Of a DNA stretch of 64,000 nt, positions 19,901-27,498 are shown in pieces. The notes beneath the pieces are model-generated. The model made no database searches. It was not told where the DNA came from and saw only the letters and a list, made by a program, of their open reading frames with translations. The position numbers and the translations under genes are program-made. Within the stretch, counting starts at the first letter, position 1. Each line of letters begins with the position of its first letter. Source of the stretch: Xanthomonas euvesicatoria pv. euvesicatoria (GTDB lineage Bacteria; Pseudomonadota; Gammaproteobacteria; Xanthomonadales; Xanthomonadaceae). Where the stretch lies: the NCBI RefSeq assembly GCF_020880415.1, contig NZ_JAJIUJ010000068.1:1-64000 (forward strand), in the 5' to 3' direction.

Positions 19901-20534
19901 GATGACCGTAGCCGTGATGGCGTTGCATGTGCGCGGCGATACGCGCGGCGATCTGTGGCAGGGGCAGGATGTCGTCGGTGATGGCGGCCGGGTTGCTGGC
20001 ACTGCGCAGGTCCAGCCCATGCAGTGCGGCATCGTCCACGGCCAGCGCCAGACCGCCGCACTCACGGATCGCCGCGGTCCCCAGCGTGCCGTCGCCGTCG
20101 AAGCGCCCCATGATCAGGCCGATCACATTGCCGTCCTGATCGTGCGCCATCGAGACGAAGAAGCTGTCGATCAACCCGTGGTCGCTCTCGCCACCGGGCA
20201 AGGCGCGCAGACGGATGCGCCCTTCCTCCAGCGTGACGACCGTATCGGCCGGCGGCAGATAGAAGCGCCCCGGTTGCAGCCGGTCGCCATCGCTGGGTAC
20301 CGACAGCAGGGTGGCCTGACTGCCAAGCAGTTCGCGCAGGCGTGCCTCATCCAATAATTGGCGGTCGCGCAACAACAGCATGATGGCCAGATTCGACGCG
20401 CCAGCAATCGCATCGAGCAATTCTGCCAGGCGATCGGCGTCCATACCGGCGGCGCCCACGCCAAGCACGAACAAGGGCGGCTGCGTGTTCGCATCCGTAG
20501 CGATGTCGTTGTTGGAAGTTTCGTCGTCGGTCAT
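16995..20534 (-). CDS. CheB-CheR-PAS-HWE hybrid sensor histidine kinase
   Basis: This 1179-residue cytoplasmic signalling protein has five parts. Residues about 18-210 are CheB-esterase-like but degenerate: the GAS-x-GG serine motif is GVGAAG, and the QHMPP histidine is gone. Residues about 221-485 are a CheR methyltransferase with an intact SAM motif (GCSTGEEAYSLAM). Residues about 655-740 are a coiled coil of repeated SxNEELxS units. Two PAS domains follow, at about 742-850 and 850-960. The C-terminus is an HWE kinase, with phospho-acceptor H986 in ELQHRTRN and an N-box at HELATNALKHG. A single-domain receiver gene is divergently transcribed next to it and is the obvious phosphate target. 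Confidence 0.9.
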   Translation of the reverse strand: MTDDETSNNDIATDANTQPPLFVLGVGAAGMDADRLAELLDAIAGASNLAIMLLLRDRQLLDEARLRELLGSQATLLSVPSDGDRLQPGRFYLPPADTVVTLEEGRIRLRALPGGESDHGLIDSFFVSMAHDQDGNVIGLIMGRFDGDGTLGTAAIRECGGLALAVDDAALHGLDLRSASNPAAITDDILPLPQIAARIAAHMQRHHGYGHPVPTGVRNGSESDKLSQVAAILRNTTGHDFHGYKRATFLRRVQRRMQVAQVETLEQYLEVLRNRFDEPLQLFNDLLIGVTKFFRDRREFEFLEQQVIPRLFQGKHTGDSLRIWVLGCSTGEEAYSLAMLLREHAETLDTAPRIQIFASDIDGRALATARVGRYASSIVGEVAPERLRRWFVKEGDTYVVSKELRELCVFSQHSIVKDPPFSRLDLVSCRNLLIYLDAELQNRVVPIFHFAIRPGGYLFLGNAENVSRHAQLFTPVERSFRVFQRIDAQSNVHATFPTVQPAAVARVPTPPQRQRTSSNALVRAGERIADRYAPAYAVLDEQFEVLHFSSQAERFIRPGGGTPSLNLLNLIHRDLRLDLRSALSRAERERAPVHVRGVQVHEDAATWAVNLFVEPTADSDVPRGYVVLFQEVEAREPVELPAPHDSVHDDGHVQVLENELRITRERLQSMIEELESTNEELKSSNEEYQSLNEELQSANEELETSKEELQSVNEEVTTVNGELAHRVQELAHANSDLKNLLESTQIATVFLDNELRVTNFTPAVTDLPLVESDIQRPISHIKLHVDYDELQDDARRVIRTLAVLDREVENPTTHARYMVRVLPYRTVDNFIGGAVLTFMDVTPLTRAERALRSSEQRLRTLMEGIPQLVWRSLDGGRWTWSSPQWSSYTGQGDAESLELGWLQAVHPDDRQPTMNAWLGSASSGGLDIEHRLFNAAEQGYRWFHTRSAPVRDERGQVLEWLGTSTESDNLRRLQEEQRVLVAELQHRTRNLITVVQSVAKQTVQASQSMPEFAAKFEDRLAALSRVQGLLSQSDNMPTTIGALLRMELDALGAEPDQRRIVVEGPNVALRKSAVQTLALALHELATNALKHGALAVETGTLSIRWEVVSGSDTPARLKLLWIEEGASQQLRGDRDEAGGFGRRLIENALPYSHGAQTRYELSDTRLECEIQLPLNPVNG

Positions 20535-20742
20535 GGCGGCACTATCGTTGCAACGCTGGATTCAAGCGCAATCGGCCATGATCGCGTAAAGCGCGGCGGA
20601 CTACCATGCAGCACATGCGTCATCGCGTGCGCACATTGCAGAGACCGGTCCTGGAAGCGTCTGCTTGCGCGCGGCGTTAACCTGCAGTGCGAGCACCATG
20701 CGCACGCGTGTTGTCCGAAACGCCACTGCTTTGGAGCCTGTC

Positions 20743-21123
20743 ATGCACGACACTGCACTTGCCGGCCGCCGCATTCTTGTTGTCGAGGACGATTACTTGC
20801 TGGCCGAATCGCTCAACGACTTGTTGGTGGAAGCTGGCATCAACGTCGTGGGGCCGGTCGGCAGTGTGCCTGACGCGCTTTCGCTGGTAGCGTCAGGTCA
20901 GGCCATCGATGGTGCCTTGCTGGATGTCAACGTGCGCGGCCAGGCGGTGTTTCCGGTCGCCGATGCATTGATGGAGCGCGGCGTGCCGTTTTCCTTCTGC
21001 TCCGGCTACGACCGCTATACGCTGCCGCAGCGCTTTGCGCATCTGTCGTACTGCATGAAGCCCTACAACCCGCGCACGATCACCAGCTTGCTCAGCCACC
21101 AGACCGAGCTGGCCGATCACTGA
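20743..21123 (+). CDS. Single-domain response regulator
   Basis: This 126-residue stand-alone receiver domain starts MHDTALAGRRILVVEDDYLL. The acidic pocket is E15-D16-D17, the phospho-acceptor D61 (ALLDVNVRG), and the conserved lysine lies in CMKPYN. It has no output domain. Such proteins act as phospho-relay or decoy partners, typically of HWE/HisKA_2 kinases, which matches the divergent CheB-CheR-HWE gene 208 bases away. The ATG at 20743 has GGAG upstream. Its last 7 bases overlap the end of the convergent 80-residue gene. Confidence 0.9.
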   Translation: MHDTALAGRRILVVEDDYLLAESLNDLLVEAGINVVGPVGSVPDALSLVASGQAIDGALLDVNVRGQAVFPVADALMERGVPFSFCSGYDRYTLPQRFAHLSYCMKPYNPRTITSLLSHQTELADH

Positions 21124-21359
21124 TCGGTGCAGGCGGGCTGGGCGCTCTCGCCCGGTTCCACCCCGGGCTGCTGCAAGGCGCGCTCCTGCTCGCCAAGCTG
21201 GTTGAGCAGTTCAACGGCGGACTGATGCGCCGTGCGCAGCGTCTCCAGCGGCTTGGACGTTTCGTTGCGCAACGCATACAACGCAAAACCCATCACGTTG
21301 AGCCGGTTGCGCAACTGGTGCAGCAGCTCGCGCCGCTGCCCACGCGGTGCCTCGCTCAC
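21117..21359 (-). CDS. 80-residue DHp-like (histidine phosphotransfer?) protein
   Basis: The protein is two predicted amphipathic helices. The first, QRRELLHQLRNRLNVMGFAL, resembles the phospho-acceptor helix of HWE/HisKA_2 kinases, with H14 in the HxxxN spacing. The second (LETLRTAHQSAVELLNQLGE) could complete a helical hairpin. There is no ATPase domain, and the tail after residue 60 is disordered. Its ATG overlaps the stop of the sigma-54 activator gene by 4 bases, so the two are co-translated. I infer a phosphotransfer or dimerisation role. The homology is by eye only. Confidence 0.6.
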   Translation of the reverse strand: MSEAPRGQRRELLHQLRNRLNVMGFALYALRNETSKPLETLRTAHQSAVELLNQLGEQERALQQPGVEPGESAQPACTDQ

Positions 21360-22639
21360 TCCGCACCCTTGTCGCTGAGCCGGTTGTGCAGGGTGCGCAC
21401 GCTGATGCCCAGTTCGCGTGCGGCGGCCTTCTTGTTGAAGCGGGTGCGCGCCAGTGCCGATTCGATCATCGCATCTTCGGCCTGGCGCATGGTCCAGCCG
21501 GCAGGAATCAGCAAGCCGTCCTGGTCGGCCTGCGGCACGGTCTGCTCCACATCCGGGGCGCTCAACAGATCGCCATCGGAGCGCAGATAAAGGTAGTGGA
21601 TGAACGAGCGCAGCTCGCGCACGTTGCCTGGCCAGGCATGGTAGGCCAGGTAGCGCAGCAACGACTTGGTCGGCAACTTGCGCTTGCCATACTTGACGTT
21701 GAGCTCGTCGATCACGCGTAAGCCAAGCAGGCGCGCATCGCCGCGGCGCTCGCGCAGCGGCGGCACCTGGATCGGGTATTCATTGAGGCGGTAGAACAGG
21801 TCTTCGCGCAGCACCGCCTGCTCGCGCTGCACGTGCTGGTGGGTGGCTGCCACCACGCGCGCATCCAGTGCGATTTCCTCGTTGCCGCCCACGCGCATGA
21901 AGCTGCGCGATTCGATCGCCCGCAGCAGATACACCTGCAGCCGCTTGGGCATCTCGCCGATTTCATCCAGGAACAGCGTGCCGCCTGCGGCCTGCTCCAG
22001 GAATCCGGCATGCCGACGGTCGGCGCCGGTGAAGCTGCCGCGCTCGTGGCCGAACAACTGGCTGGCCAGCAACTCTTCCGGAATGGCACCGCAGTTGACC
22101 GGCACGAAACGGCCGCGGCGACCGGACACACGGTGGATGGCGCGCGCCACCAGATCCTTGCCGGTACCGGTTTCGCCGGTCACCAGTACATTCAGATCGG
22201 TCGGCGCCACGCGCACGATGTCCTTGCGCAGCATGACGATGCTGTCGCTGTTGCCAACGATGCCCAGGTTGCCCTGCTGCGCTTCGCGCAGTCCCCCGAG
22301 CACCCGCTCCAGGCGTTCGGGCGCGAACGGCTTGGTCAGGAATTCGCTGACCCCGAACTGCTGCGCGCGACCCTGGGTTTCGCGCGCGTAATCGCCCGAG
22401 ACCACAACGATCTGCGGGGTGTGGTCCGGGTCGAGCCGTTCGATCAGGTCGAAACCGCTGCCGTCCGGCAGGCCAACATCCACCACCAACAGGTCGGGAA
22501 AGTTGCTGTCCAGCCAGCGGCTGGCTTCGCCAAGGGTGTGGATGCCCTTGGCACGGAAGCCGCTATCGGTGGCGAGTTCAACCACCTGATCGCAGAACTC
22601 CACGTCGTCGTCGATGATGGCGCAGGAAAGACGGTCCAT
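21356..22639 (-). CDS. NtrC-family sigma-54-dependent response regulator
   Basis: The 427-residue activator has a receiver at 1-120 (phospho-acceptor D54 in VVDVGLPDG, K in LTKPF). An AAA+ domain of about 235 residues follows: Walker A GETGTGKD at 155-162, sigma-54 contact loop GSFTGA at 201-206 (consensus GAFTGA), and GTLFLDEIGEMP as Walker B. The C-terminus has a Fis-type helix-turn-helix (KKAAARELGISVRTLHNRL). I take the ATG at 22639 because the receiver fold begins there; MYQSLRTEAL 10 codons upstream is an alternative. No full-length kinase gene lies beside it; the only coupled partner is the DHp-like protein. Confidence 0.92.
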   Translation of the reverse strand: MDRLSCAIIDDDVEFCDQVVELATDSGFRAKGIHTLGEASRWLDSNFPDLLVVDVGLPDGSGFDLIERLDPDHTPQIVVVSGDYARETQGRAQQFGVSEFLTKPFAPERLERVLGGLREAQQGNLGIVGNSDSIVMLRKDIVRVAPTDLNVLVTGETGTGKDLVARAIHRVSGRRGRFVPVNCGAIPEELLASQLFGHERGSFTGADRRHAGFLEQAAGGTLFLDEIGEMPKRLQVYLLRAIESRSFMRVGGNEEIALDARVVAATHQHVQREQAVLREDLFYRLNEYPIQVPPLRERRGDARLLGLRVIDELNVKYGKRKLPTKSLLRYLAYHAWPGNVRELRSFIHYLYLRSDGDLLSAPDVEQTVPQADQDGLLIPAGWTMRQAEDAMIESALARTRFNKKAAARELGISVRTLHNRLSDKGAE

Positions 22640-23173
22640 GAGCGCTTCTGTCCGCAATGACTGATACATGTTCAGTTGAGAATTGTGACGGCCGCGCGAA
22701 ATGCGCTGCACACCACATCGGAAATTGCCTGCTGCTGTCACGTTCTGTAGATGGTGCGGCGCTCCTCCCCCGGTCGAGCCCGCCCTGACGGCTGTGGGCG
22801 AAGTACGCATGGAAGCGCTCGATTGCGCCAGTGCCAAGCGTCACGCTCTGGGTCGGTCGCCGCTTCGAGAACGCCGAAACGCCAAGGAGAGCAAGGTTTG
22901 CCAGGGCCGCCGCGCAAGTCCAACAACGGGTGCCGTCTTGATCGAGCGCTGGCTGAGCTCGCTTGCGTGCCTGCATCGGGGCCAGGATATCAGCCGGGGC
23001 TGAAGTGAGCCGACGCCAGCGTGGCGCCGCATGAACCCCTCAGGAAGCCGCATCCGGTCTGCTGGGTTGCCCACAGCCTACGCACCGCCCGTGGAGAAGG
23101 CGTGCACAACGCGCTCACGCATTCCTTCCTGGGTGCGGCGAACACTCGCCCGATCCAGCAAGCGAGGTGTCCC
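22640..23173. other. Intergenic gap
   Basis: These 534 bases separate the leftward activator from a rightward small gene. No gene or hairpin is convincing. A TGGC...TTGC pair near 22950 has the wrong spacing for a sigma-54 promoter. Confidence 0.4.
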
Positions 23174-23455
23174 ATGCACGCAGTCTCGTCGCCCGTGCAG
23201 GCCGATGTGCAAACCGAATTGGACTACTGGCGTGCCGAGCACCGCCGGGGCCAGCTTGGCTATTACCCATTCGACGGTATTCCCGAAGGCACGATTCGGG
23301 CAGTCTGCGCGGCCTACAACGCACACCCCAACCTGACCGATGCAGAAGCGATCAAGGCCGTGCGCGATGCGCTGTGCCTGACCCCCGGCTCGATGAATGC
23401 CGTGCTCGCCGATTGGCTGGCGCCGCGTTGCCTGCGTCACTTACGCCAGGCGTGA
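23174..23455 (+). CDS. Small conserved hypothetical protein
   Basis: The 93-residue, mainly helical protein starts MHAVSSPVQADVQTELDYWR and contains YYPFDGIPEGTIRAVCAAY and AEAIKAVRDALC. GAGGT lies about six bases before the ATG. It is cytoplasmic with no recognisable domain. It ends 291 bases before the cytochrome oxidase operon and is probably separate from it. Confidence 0.65.
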   Translation: MHAVSSPVQADVQTELDYWRAEHRRGQLGYYPFDGIPEGTIRAVCAAYNAHPNLTDAEAIKAVRDALCLTPGSMNAVLADWLAPRCLRHLRQA

Positions 23456-23746
23456 TGCAGTCTCCGGTTGGACTCGCTTGATTGGTGCGGTGCACGCCTG
23501 CCGTGCTCGGAAGGGGCTCTTCGGGCCTGCAAGGTATCGCACGGTGCGTCAGTTCACTCTTTTTCGCGCGTGATGGGCGCAGGCTTGTCATTGGCACCAC
23601 GCGTCTGCACGCGGTGGCGGCATGCATGCCCAGGTGCCCGTTGTTCGCGCACGCTGCAGGTGCCAGCTGCGCTTGCCCAGCCTGCGCCGCATGCCGCGGC
23701 CGTGGTGTCGGCGCTGCCGCATACCGCCAGGCATTAGGAGAAACCT

Positions 23747-25156
23747 GTGGAAGCGCTGCTGCTGTCCCGTATCCAGTTCGCCTTCGTCATTTCGTTCCAT
23801 GTGCTGTTTCCGGCCTTCACCATCGGCCTGGCGAACCTGCTCGGGTTTCTGGAATGGCGTTGGCTACGCACGCACGACGAGGCCTGGAAGCGGCTGTACT
23901 TCTTCTGGTTGCGGATCTTTGCGGTGTCCTTCGGCATGGGCGTGGTCAGCGGCATCGTCATGGCCTTCCAGTTCGGCGCCAACTGGCCCGAGCTGAGCCG
24001 CATCGCCGGCAGTGTGATCGGCCCGCTGCTGAGCTATGAAGTGCTCACTGCGTTCTTCCTGGAAGCCAGCTTCCTGGGGGTGATGCTGTTCGGCTGGGGC
24101 CGGGTCTCCGAGCGCCTGCACTTTTTCGCCACCTGCATGGTGGCGATCGGCACGCTGGTGTCCACGTTCTGGATCTTGTCGTCCAACAGCTGGCTGCACA
24201 CCCCGCGTGGCTACGCGATGGTCAACGGCATCGTGCAGCCGGTCAGCTGGCTGCAGATCATCTTCAACCCGTCGTTTCCGTATCGCCTGGTCCATATGGC
24301 GCTGGGTTCGTTCATCACCACCTGCTTTGTGGTTGGCGGCGTCGGCGCTTACTACCTGCGCAAAGGGCTGCATGTGGATGCCGGCGCCCGCATGTTGCGC
24401 CTGTCGGTGGCATTTGCCGCCATCGTGCTGCCCATGCAGGTCCTGGTGGGCGACCAGCATGGGCTCAACACACTGGAGCATCAACCGCTCAAGGTCGCCG
24501 CGATGGAGGCGCACTGGCGCAGTGAAGGCGATGGCGCCGGCGTGCCGTTGGTGGTGTTTGCGCTGCCCAACGCACAGGCCGAGCGTAACGACTATGAGGT
24601 GGCCATCCCACGCCTGGGCAGCCTGATCCTGACCCACAGTGCAGACGGCGACATTACGTCGCTGACGTCGGTGCCGCGCGATCAACGGCCGCCGGTGGCT
24701 CCGGTGTTCTTTGCCTTCCGCATCATGGTGGGCCTGGGGATGGCGATGCTGTTGCTGGCGTGGATCTCGGCCATTGCCTGGTGGCGTGGACGCCTGCATG
24801 CCAGGCCGCTGATCCTGGCCTGGAACCTCATGCTGCCGGCTGGATTCATGGCGCTGGTGGCCGGCTGGTTCGTCACCGAGATCGGGCGCCAGCCGTGGGT
24901 GGTGTACGGGTTGTTGCGTACTGCCGATGCGGTGGGCCCGCAATCGACTGCGACAGTGGCGGTATCGCTGCTGGTGTATCTGCTGGGCTATGCGTTCGTA
25001 TTCGGCTTCGGCATCTTTTATCTGACCAAGCTGGTCCGTGCCGGGCCGCAACCCAGCCGCGACGGGCCGGATGTGGCCGGCGGCGAACACACGCCGGCAC
25101 GCCCGCTGTCCGCGGCAGATACATCACTGGAACAGGAGAACACGCCATGGAACTGA
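23747..25156 (+). CDS. cydA: Cytochrome bd-type quinol oxidase subunit I (cyanide-insensitive type)
   Basis: The 469-residue haem-bearing subunit oxidises quinol and reduces oxygen to water in the inner membrane without pumping protons. The high-spin haem ligand is H18 (VISFHVLFPAFTIGLAN). The conserved EVLTAFFLEASFLG, GDQHGLNTLEHQPLK and GRQPWVVYGLLRT motifs are present. The Q-loop after ERNDYEV is short, as in the CIO/CioA branch rather than E. coli CydA. It starts at a GTG with AGGAGA upstream and overlaps the next gene by 10 bases. Low-oxygen control is plausible, but I found only a half Fnr-like site (TTGAT) upstream. Confidence 0.95.
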   Translation: MEALLLSRIQFAFVISFHVLFPAFTIGLANLLGFLEWRWLRTHDEAWKRLYFFWLRIFAVSFGMGVVSGIVMAFQFGANWPELSRIAGSVIGPLLSYEVLTAFFLEASFLGVMLFGWGRVSERLHFFATCMVAIGTLVSTFWILSSNSWLHTPRGYAMVNGIVQPVSWLQIIFNPSFPYRLVHMALGSFITTCFVVGGVGAYYLRKGLHVDAGARMLRLSVAFAAIVLPMQVLVGDQHGLNTLEHQPLKVAAMEAHWRSEGDGAGVPLVVFALPNAQAERNDYEVAIPRLGSLILTHSADGDITSLTSVPRDQRPPVAPVFFAFRIMVGLGMAMLLLAWISAIAWWRGRLHARPLILAWNLMLPAGFMALVAGWFVTEIGRQPWVVYGLLRTADAVGPQSTATVAVSLLVYLLGYAFVFGFGIFYLTKLVRAGPQPSRDGPDVAGGEHTPARPLSAADTSLEQENTPWN

Positions 25157-26169
25157 ACTACTGGTTGCCGGTGGTGTGGTTTGGCGTGATCGGTTTCGGC
25201 GTGCTGATGTACGTGGTGCTGGACGGCTTCGTGCTCGGGCTGGGCATGCTGGCGTCGTTCGCGCGCGACGAGCAGGAAGTGGACCTGATGATGAACACCG
25301 CCGCGCCCATCTGGGACGGCAACGAAACCTGGCTGGTGCTTGGCGGCGCCGGCCTGTTCGCTGCATTTCCCACGGCGTATGCGGTGATCCTGTCCGGCCT
25401 GTATCTGCCGGTGCTGTTGATGGTGATGGCGCTGGTATTTCGTGGGGTGGCGTTCGAATTCCGTTTCAAGGCGCAGCGCTCGCGTCGATTGTGGACGTTA
25501 TCGTTCATCGCCGGCTCGATCCTGACCGCCTTCGCGCAAGGCATCATCCTCGGCGCGCTGGTGGAAGGCATGCCATTGGACAACGGGCGCTACACCGGCG
25601 GCGTGTTCGGCTGGTTCAGCCCGTTCACCATCCTCACCGGTGCTGCGCTGGTGTTCGGCTATGCGCTGCTCGGCAGCACCTGGCTGATCCTCAAGACCGA
25701 TGGGCGCACCCACACCTTGGCGCGACAGCTGACCAAGCCGCTGGTGGGCGTGGTGGTGACCTTCGTCGTGCTGGTCAGCGCGTGGCTGCCGTTCCTGAGC
25801 TCGCATGTGATGGCGCGCTGGTTCGAACATGGCAATTTCTGGTGGCTGTCGCCGATTCCGCTGATGACCGCAGCCGTAGCGCTTGCGCTCTGGCGCGGCA
25901 GCGACAGCTCGCGCAGCGACGCGTGGCCCTTCCTGCTGACGCTGGCGATCTTCGTGTTGGGCTTCATCGGCCTGGTGTTGGGCATGTGGCCGTATCTGGT
26001 GCCACCGAGCTACACCATCTGGCAGGCGGCTTCGCCATCCTCTTCGCAAATCTTTCCGATGGTGGGCCTGGTGGTACTGCTGCCACTGGTGCTCGGCTAT
26101 ACGGTGTGGTCGTACCGCGTGTTCCGCGGCAAGATCACCGCCGATGTGGGCTATCACCATCATCACTGA
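25147..26169 (+). CDS. cydB: Cytochrome bd-type quinol oxidase subunit II
   Basis: The 340-residue membrane subunit partners the preceding CydA/CioA. The N-terminal ELNYWLPVVWFGVIGFGVLMY and LDGFDLG-like LDGFVLGLGML are family hallmarks. WDGNETWLVLGGAGLFAAFP is the strongly conserved segment. About eight helices are visible. The ATG has AGGAG ten bases upstream, inside the end of cydA. The C-terminus is an unusual natural run of four histidines (GYHHHH). No cydX-like micropeptide gene follows, in keeping with CIO operons. Confidence 0.95.
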   Translation: MELNYWLPVVWFGVIGFGVLMYVVLDGFVLGLGMLASFARDEQEVDLMMNTAAPIWDGNETWLVLGGAGLFAAFPTAYAVILSGLYLPVLLMVMALVFRGVAFEFRFKAQRSRRLWTLSFIAGSILTAFAQGIILGALVEGMPLDNGRYTGGVFGWFSPFTILTGAALVFGYALLGSTWLILKTDGRTHTLARQLTKPLVGVVVTFVVLVSAWLPFLSSHVMARWFEHGNFWWLSPIPLMTAAVALALWRGSDSSRSDAWPFLLTLAIFVLGFIGLVLGMWPYLVPPSYTIWQAASPSSSQIFPMVGLVVLLPLVLGYTVWSYRVFRGKITADVGYHHHH

Positions 26170-26239
26170 GCGAGAGTGCGGCACGCAGGCGTATGCACCA
26201 TGCGAGGCGTTGCAGCAGATGTCTTCAGACAAACCAACA

Positions 26240-26260
26240 GCGCCCGCGTTGCGGGCACTT
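26240..26260. terminator. Terminator between convergent cydB and small gene
   Basis: agcgcccgc (26240-26248) pairs with gcgggcact (26252-26260) as a 9-bp stem with one G-T pair and a 3-base loop. The minus strand continues gttggtttgt, the better T tract, so it fits the leftward small gene best and may serve cydB too. Confidence 0.6.
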
Positions 26261-26281
26261 TGGCGATAAGGGCGGTGTGCT

Positions 26282-26467
26282 TCAGCGTTTTTCCGATCCG
26301 TCCGGCCGTTCGTAGTCGTGTTCGGGGTCGGCCTTGTTGACCTCGGGATCTTCGTCGGGCATGTCGTGCACCTTCCATTCGACATCCTCGTTGCGACGCT
26401 CCTGTGGCGTAAACGGCTTTTTCTGATCGTCTTCTGGGCCCCATGGCTTTTTCGATTCGCTGCCCAT
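26282..26467 (-). CDS. Small charged hydrophilic protein
   Basis: The 61-residue protein begins MGSESKKPWGPEDDQKKPF and is almost entirely charged or polar (PDEDPEVNKADPEHDYERP). It is predicted to be disordered. Three in-frame ATGs lie within nine codons. AGGAG lies six bases before the third, at 26467, so I use that one. It is one of several such proteins in this window and likely belongs to a stress response. No family is recognised. Confidence 0.65.
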   Translation of the reverse strand: MGSESKKPWGPEDDQKKPFTPQERRNEDVEWKVHDMPDEDPEVNKADPEHDYERPDGSEKR

Positions 26468-26638
26468 GCTCATCTCCTGCGTGGTCGTCATGACCCAACG
26501 CTAGGCGCGCAGGCATTGCGAGGTGGTGAACGAAGCCCGGTGGTGGCGTGAAGTGCGTGTGGCAATGCACTCCCCGCACCGGAGAGCACAGGCTCCGGCT
26601 GCGTACCCTTCGCCGCCTCGCAAAGGGCTCAAGCCGCG

Positions 26639-27280
26639 TTACCCGCCGGTCTGCGAATGCGGCGCCTCGACCGGCTTGGACTGCGGCGAATCCTTCTGCC
26701 GCAACCAGATGGTCAACACCACCAGCGAGAACACCGCCAGGAACTCGCTCTGCCAGTTCTGCATCGATTCGAACCAGAACGCTGCGCTGGTGAAATGCTC
26801 CAAGACCGTGATGGGCGGCAAGCCCTTCTGCGCACGTTCCACCACCTCCAGTCGCCAACTGCCGACCAGATGCAGCGCAAAGCTCATCAGGAACAGCGCT
26901 CCGAACGCGATGGCCAGCGAATGGTCGTATAGCCGTCGCCATATCCCGCCGGCACGCACCGGCCAGGGCGTGGTGCCAGGCTTGATCTCAACGCTTTCTT
27001 CAGCCGGATCGAGCGGGCGCGATTCGGCAGAGCCCACCTGCCGCAACTTCACGGTGAGCAACACGTACATGCCCATCTGCAGGAACTCGCTCTCCCAGTT
27101 TTCGAACAGTGCCGACATGAAATGCGGGCTGTGCAGATACGCAGACAGCAGCAGCGTCGGCTGCCCCTGCTCGCGCAATTCGTCGTTGTATGCATGCAAT
27201 CCGGCATAGATCTGGCAACCGATGAAGAACATGGTCAACCCAAGCAGACACAACGACAGCCCGTTACGACGCAAGAACAT
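26639..27280 (-). CDS. DUF6766 family membrane protein
   Basis: The 213-residue protein has four hydrophobic stretches in two similar halves. Helix 1 is LSLCLLGLTMFFIGCQIYAG. The family-like motif FENWESEFLQMGMYVLLTV is echoed in the second half by FESMQNWQSEFLAVFSLVVL, which points to an internal duplication. AGGAGG sits at ideal spacing before the ATG at 27280. It is divergent from the SDR gene. The function of DUF6766 is unknown; members recur in stress-gene neighbourhoods. Confidence 0.82.
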   Translation of the reverse strand: MFLRRNGLSLCLLGLTMFFIGCQIYAGLHAYNDELREQGQPTLLLSAYLHSPHFMSALFENWESEFLQMGMYVLLTVKLRQVGSAESRPLDPAEESVEIKPGTTPWPVRAGGIWRRLYDHSLAIAFGALFLMSFALHLVGSWRLEVVERAQKGLPPITVLEHFTSAAFWFESMQNWQSEFLAVFSLVVLTIWLRQKDSPQSKPVEAPHSQTGG

Positions 27281-27498
27281 GGATGACCTCCTGACGATGC
27301 GCGCAGTATCGAGCGTCCTGGGCAAAACCGCATGAAGTTTGCGTGCAACCGCGCTGTTCCGCATGCCGCGCGATGGCTGACTGCCACGCACAGGGCGCAA
27401 CCCGCAACACACCACGCGCACATCGTTTGGCCCGGACGTTTACGTTTGCGCGACCACACTGACGTGCAACCAACGACTTCCACTGCCAGGAGACCACG

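Noticed and set aside
18093..20357. A very long open frame on the plus strand opposite the CheB-CheR kinase gene
   Set aside because: The minus-strand protein has clear domains; the plus frame is a His/Gln/Arg-rich antisense shadow typical of high-GC third positions.
22950..22970. Sigma-54 promoter (TGGC ... TTGC) upstream of the sigma-54 activator
   Set aside because: The GG and GC dinucleotides are 12 bases apart rather than 10, so it is not a valid -24/-12 element.
26152..26169. Four histidines at the CydB C-terminus as an artificial tag
   Set aside because: They run into a natural stop with no linker or vector sequence; only four residues are present.
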